DNA from: Vanilla planifolia
Lineage: Eukaryota > Streptophyta > Magnoliopsida > Asparagales > Orchidaceae
Direction: 5' to 3'
DNA length: 64,000 nt
Assembly (NCBI GenBank): GCA_023846275.1
Contig: CM043868.1
Span: 15,409,755-15,473,754 of the forward strand
This document shows, one piece after another, positions 63,501-64,000 of this stretch (the first letter of the stretch is position 1; each line of letters begins with the position of its first letter). A program made the position numbers and the translations under genes. Under the pieces are notes generated by a model that was not told where the DNA came from, made no database searches, and saw only the letters and a program-made list of their open reading frames with translations.

Positions 63501-64000
63501 TTATGTAAGTTTCTTGGGTTGTTACTATTACCTATCATCTCTTTTCCCTATAGTTTGATTTATTTTTTGTAAGTATTGGATTGTCTTTATAAACAAGTTA
63601 CTTCATTATTCTAATTTTTCAATAAGATTTAGTAAAAGTTTTTGGTAGTTTCAATCTGTACTAATGAAATCTTTATTTCATTCTTTTCTTTATTATGACT
63701 TCAGTTTGTCATGTTCTTTTGTAAATACTCCATCTCTATGTTATTGAAGTAGTGGATCTAGCTTATGAAGTGACCTCTTTGTGTCTCTCAATCCCTTCTT
63801 GGCTAAGATCATCTTGGATAAGTATCTCTTACATGTTATAATTTTGGGTTTCTTATATTTAGTCTTCTTTATTTTCATTATTTTTAACTTGTTTAGGTCA
63901 TTCTCTACATTGCTCATAATGTTTATATTACTCGTTCAGCATCAATTGAATTTCTAACAGAGTATATGAATAGTTAATTGTGTTAGTTAAGGATGGTACA
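60505..64000. other. AT-rich right end of the window
   Basis: No gene was recognised. A direct repeat TAAACACTTAAGTGAGGAC occurs at 62404 and 62471, 67 bases apart. Short open frames (for example 62059-62244 minus, 63366-63572 plus) look like chance. Confidence 0.4.

Overview
This is a nuclear genomic segment from a flowering plant. It has multi-exon genes with GT-AG introns (and one GC-AG intron), very AT-rich gene-free stretches, nested LTR retrotransposons and a LINE. Four plant gene families can be recognised: PEX12 (3' part only), PGR5, an INT2/INT4-type inositol transporter and an NPF5/PTR3-type transporter. The exons of the NPF gene are strongly GC-rich against very AT-rich surroundings. 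This, with the style of the retroelements, leans towards a monocot, but I cannot name the species. There are no operons, CRISPR arrays, or tRNA or rRNA genes that I can see.

Layout. (1) 118-7739, plus strand: seven exons of PEX12, the peroxisomal RING ubiquitin ligase subunit. The 5' exons lie off the window. A 4.9 kb intron holds a decayed LTR-type repeat pair and a degenerate heptanucleotide array. (2) 8327-8794, minus strand: complete two-exon PGR5 (photosystem I cyclic electron flow), tail to tail with PEX12. (3) About 9090-22545: one dead Ty3/Gypsy element cut open by at least three later insertions. These are a 3,080 bp probable solo LTR with target-site duplication (TSD) ATCAT, a 2,507 bp insertion with TSD CAAAA, and a 5'-truncated LINE in its 3' LTR with a 14-18 bp TSD. 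A further insertion of about 1.9 kb is likely near 18926-20850. (4) 23584-26153, minus strand: complete six-exon INT2/INT4-type H+/inositol symporter of 579 aa, with a probable 5' UTR intron reaching 27172. (5) About 27480-41000: AT-rich DNA without recognisable genes, with one hairpin cluster. (6) 41817-43935, plus strand: complete four-exon NPF5-type transporter of 606 aa. (7) 47837-49701: a 554 bp perfect-register tandem duplication, followed by a decayed partial copy of the NPF gene (upstream region plus exons 1-2). (8) 49702-64000: AT-rich DNA with retroelement relics, short tandem duplications and one unexplained open frame.

The four genes serve unrelated jobs (peroxisome import, photosynthesis, inositol uptake, nitrate/peptide-family transport) and are not a functional cluster. 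The most informative content is the datable nesting of transposons, the GC-AG intron in PEX12 and the truncated NPF duplication. I found no convincing novel multi-gene system.
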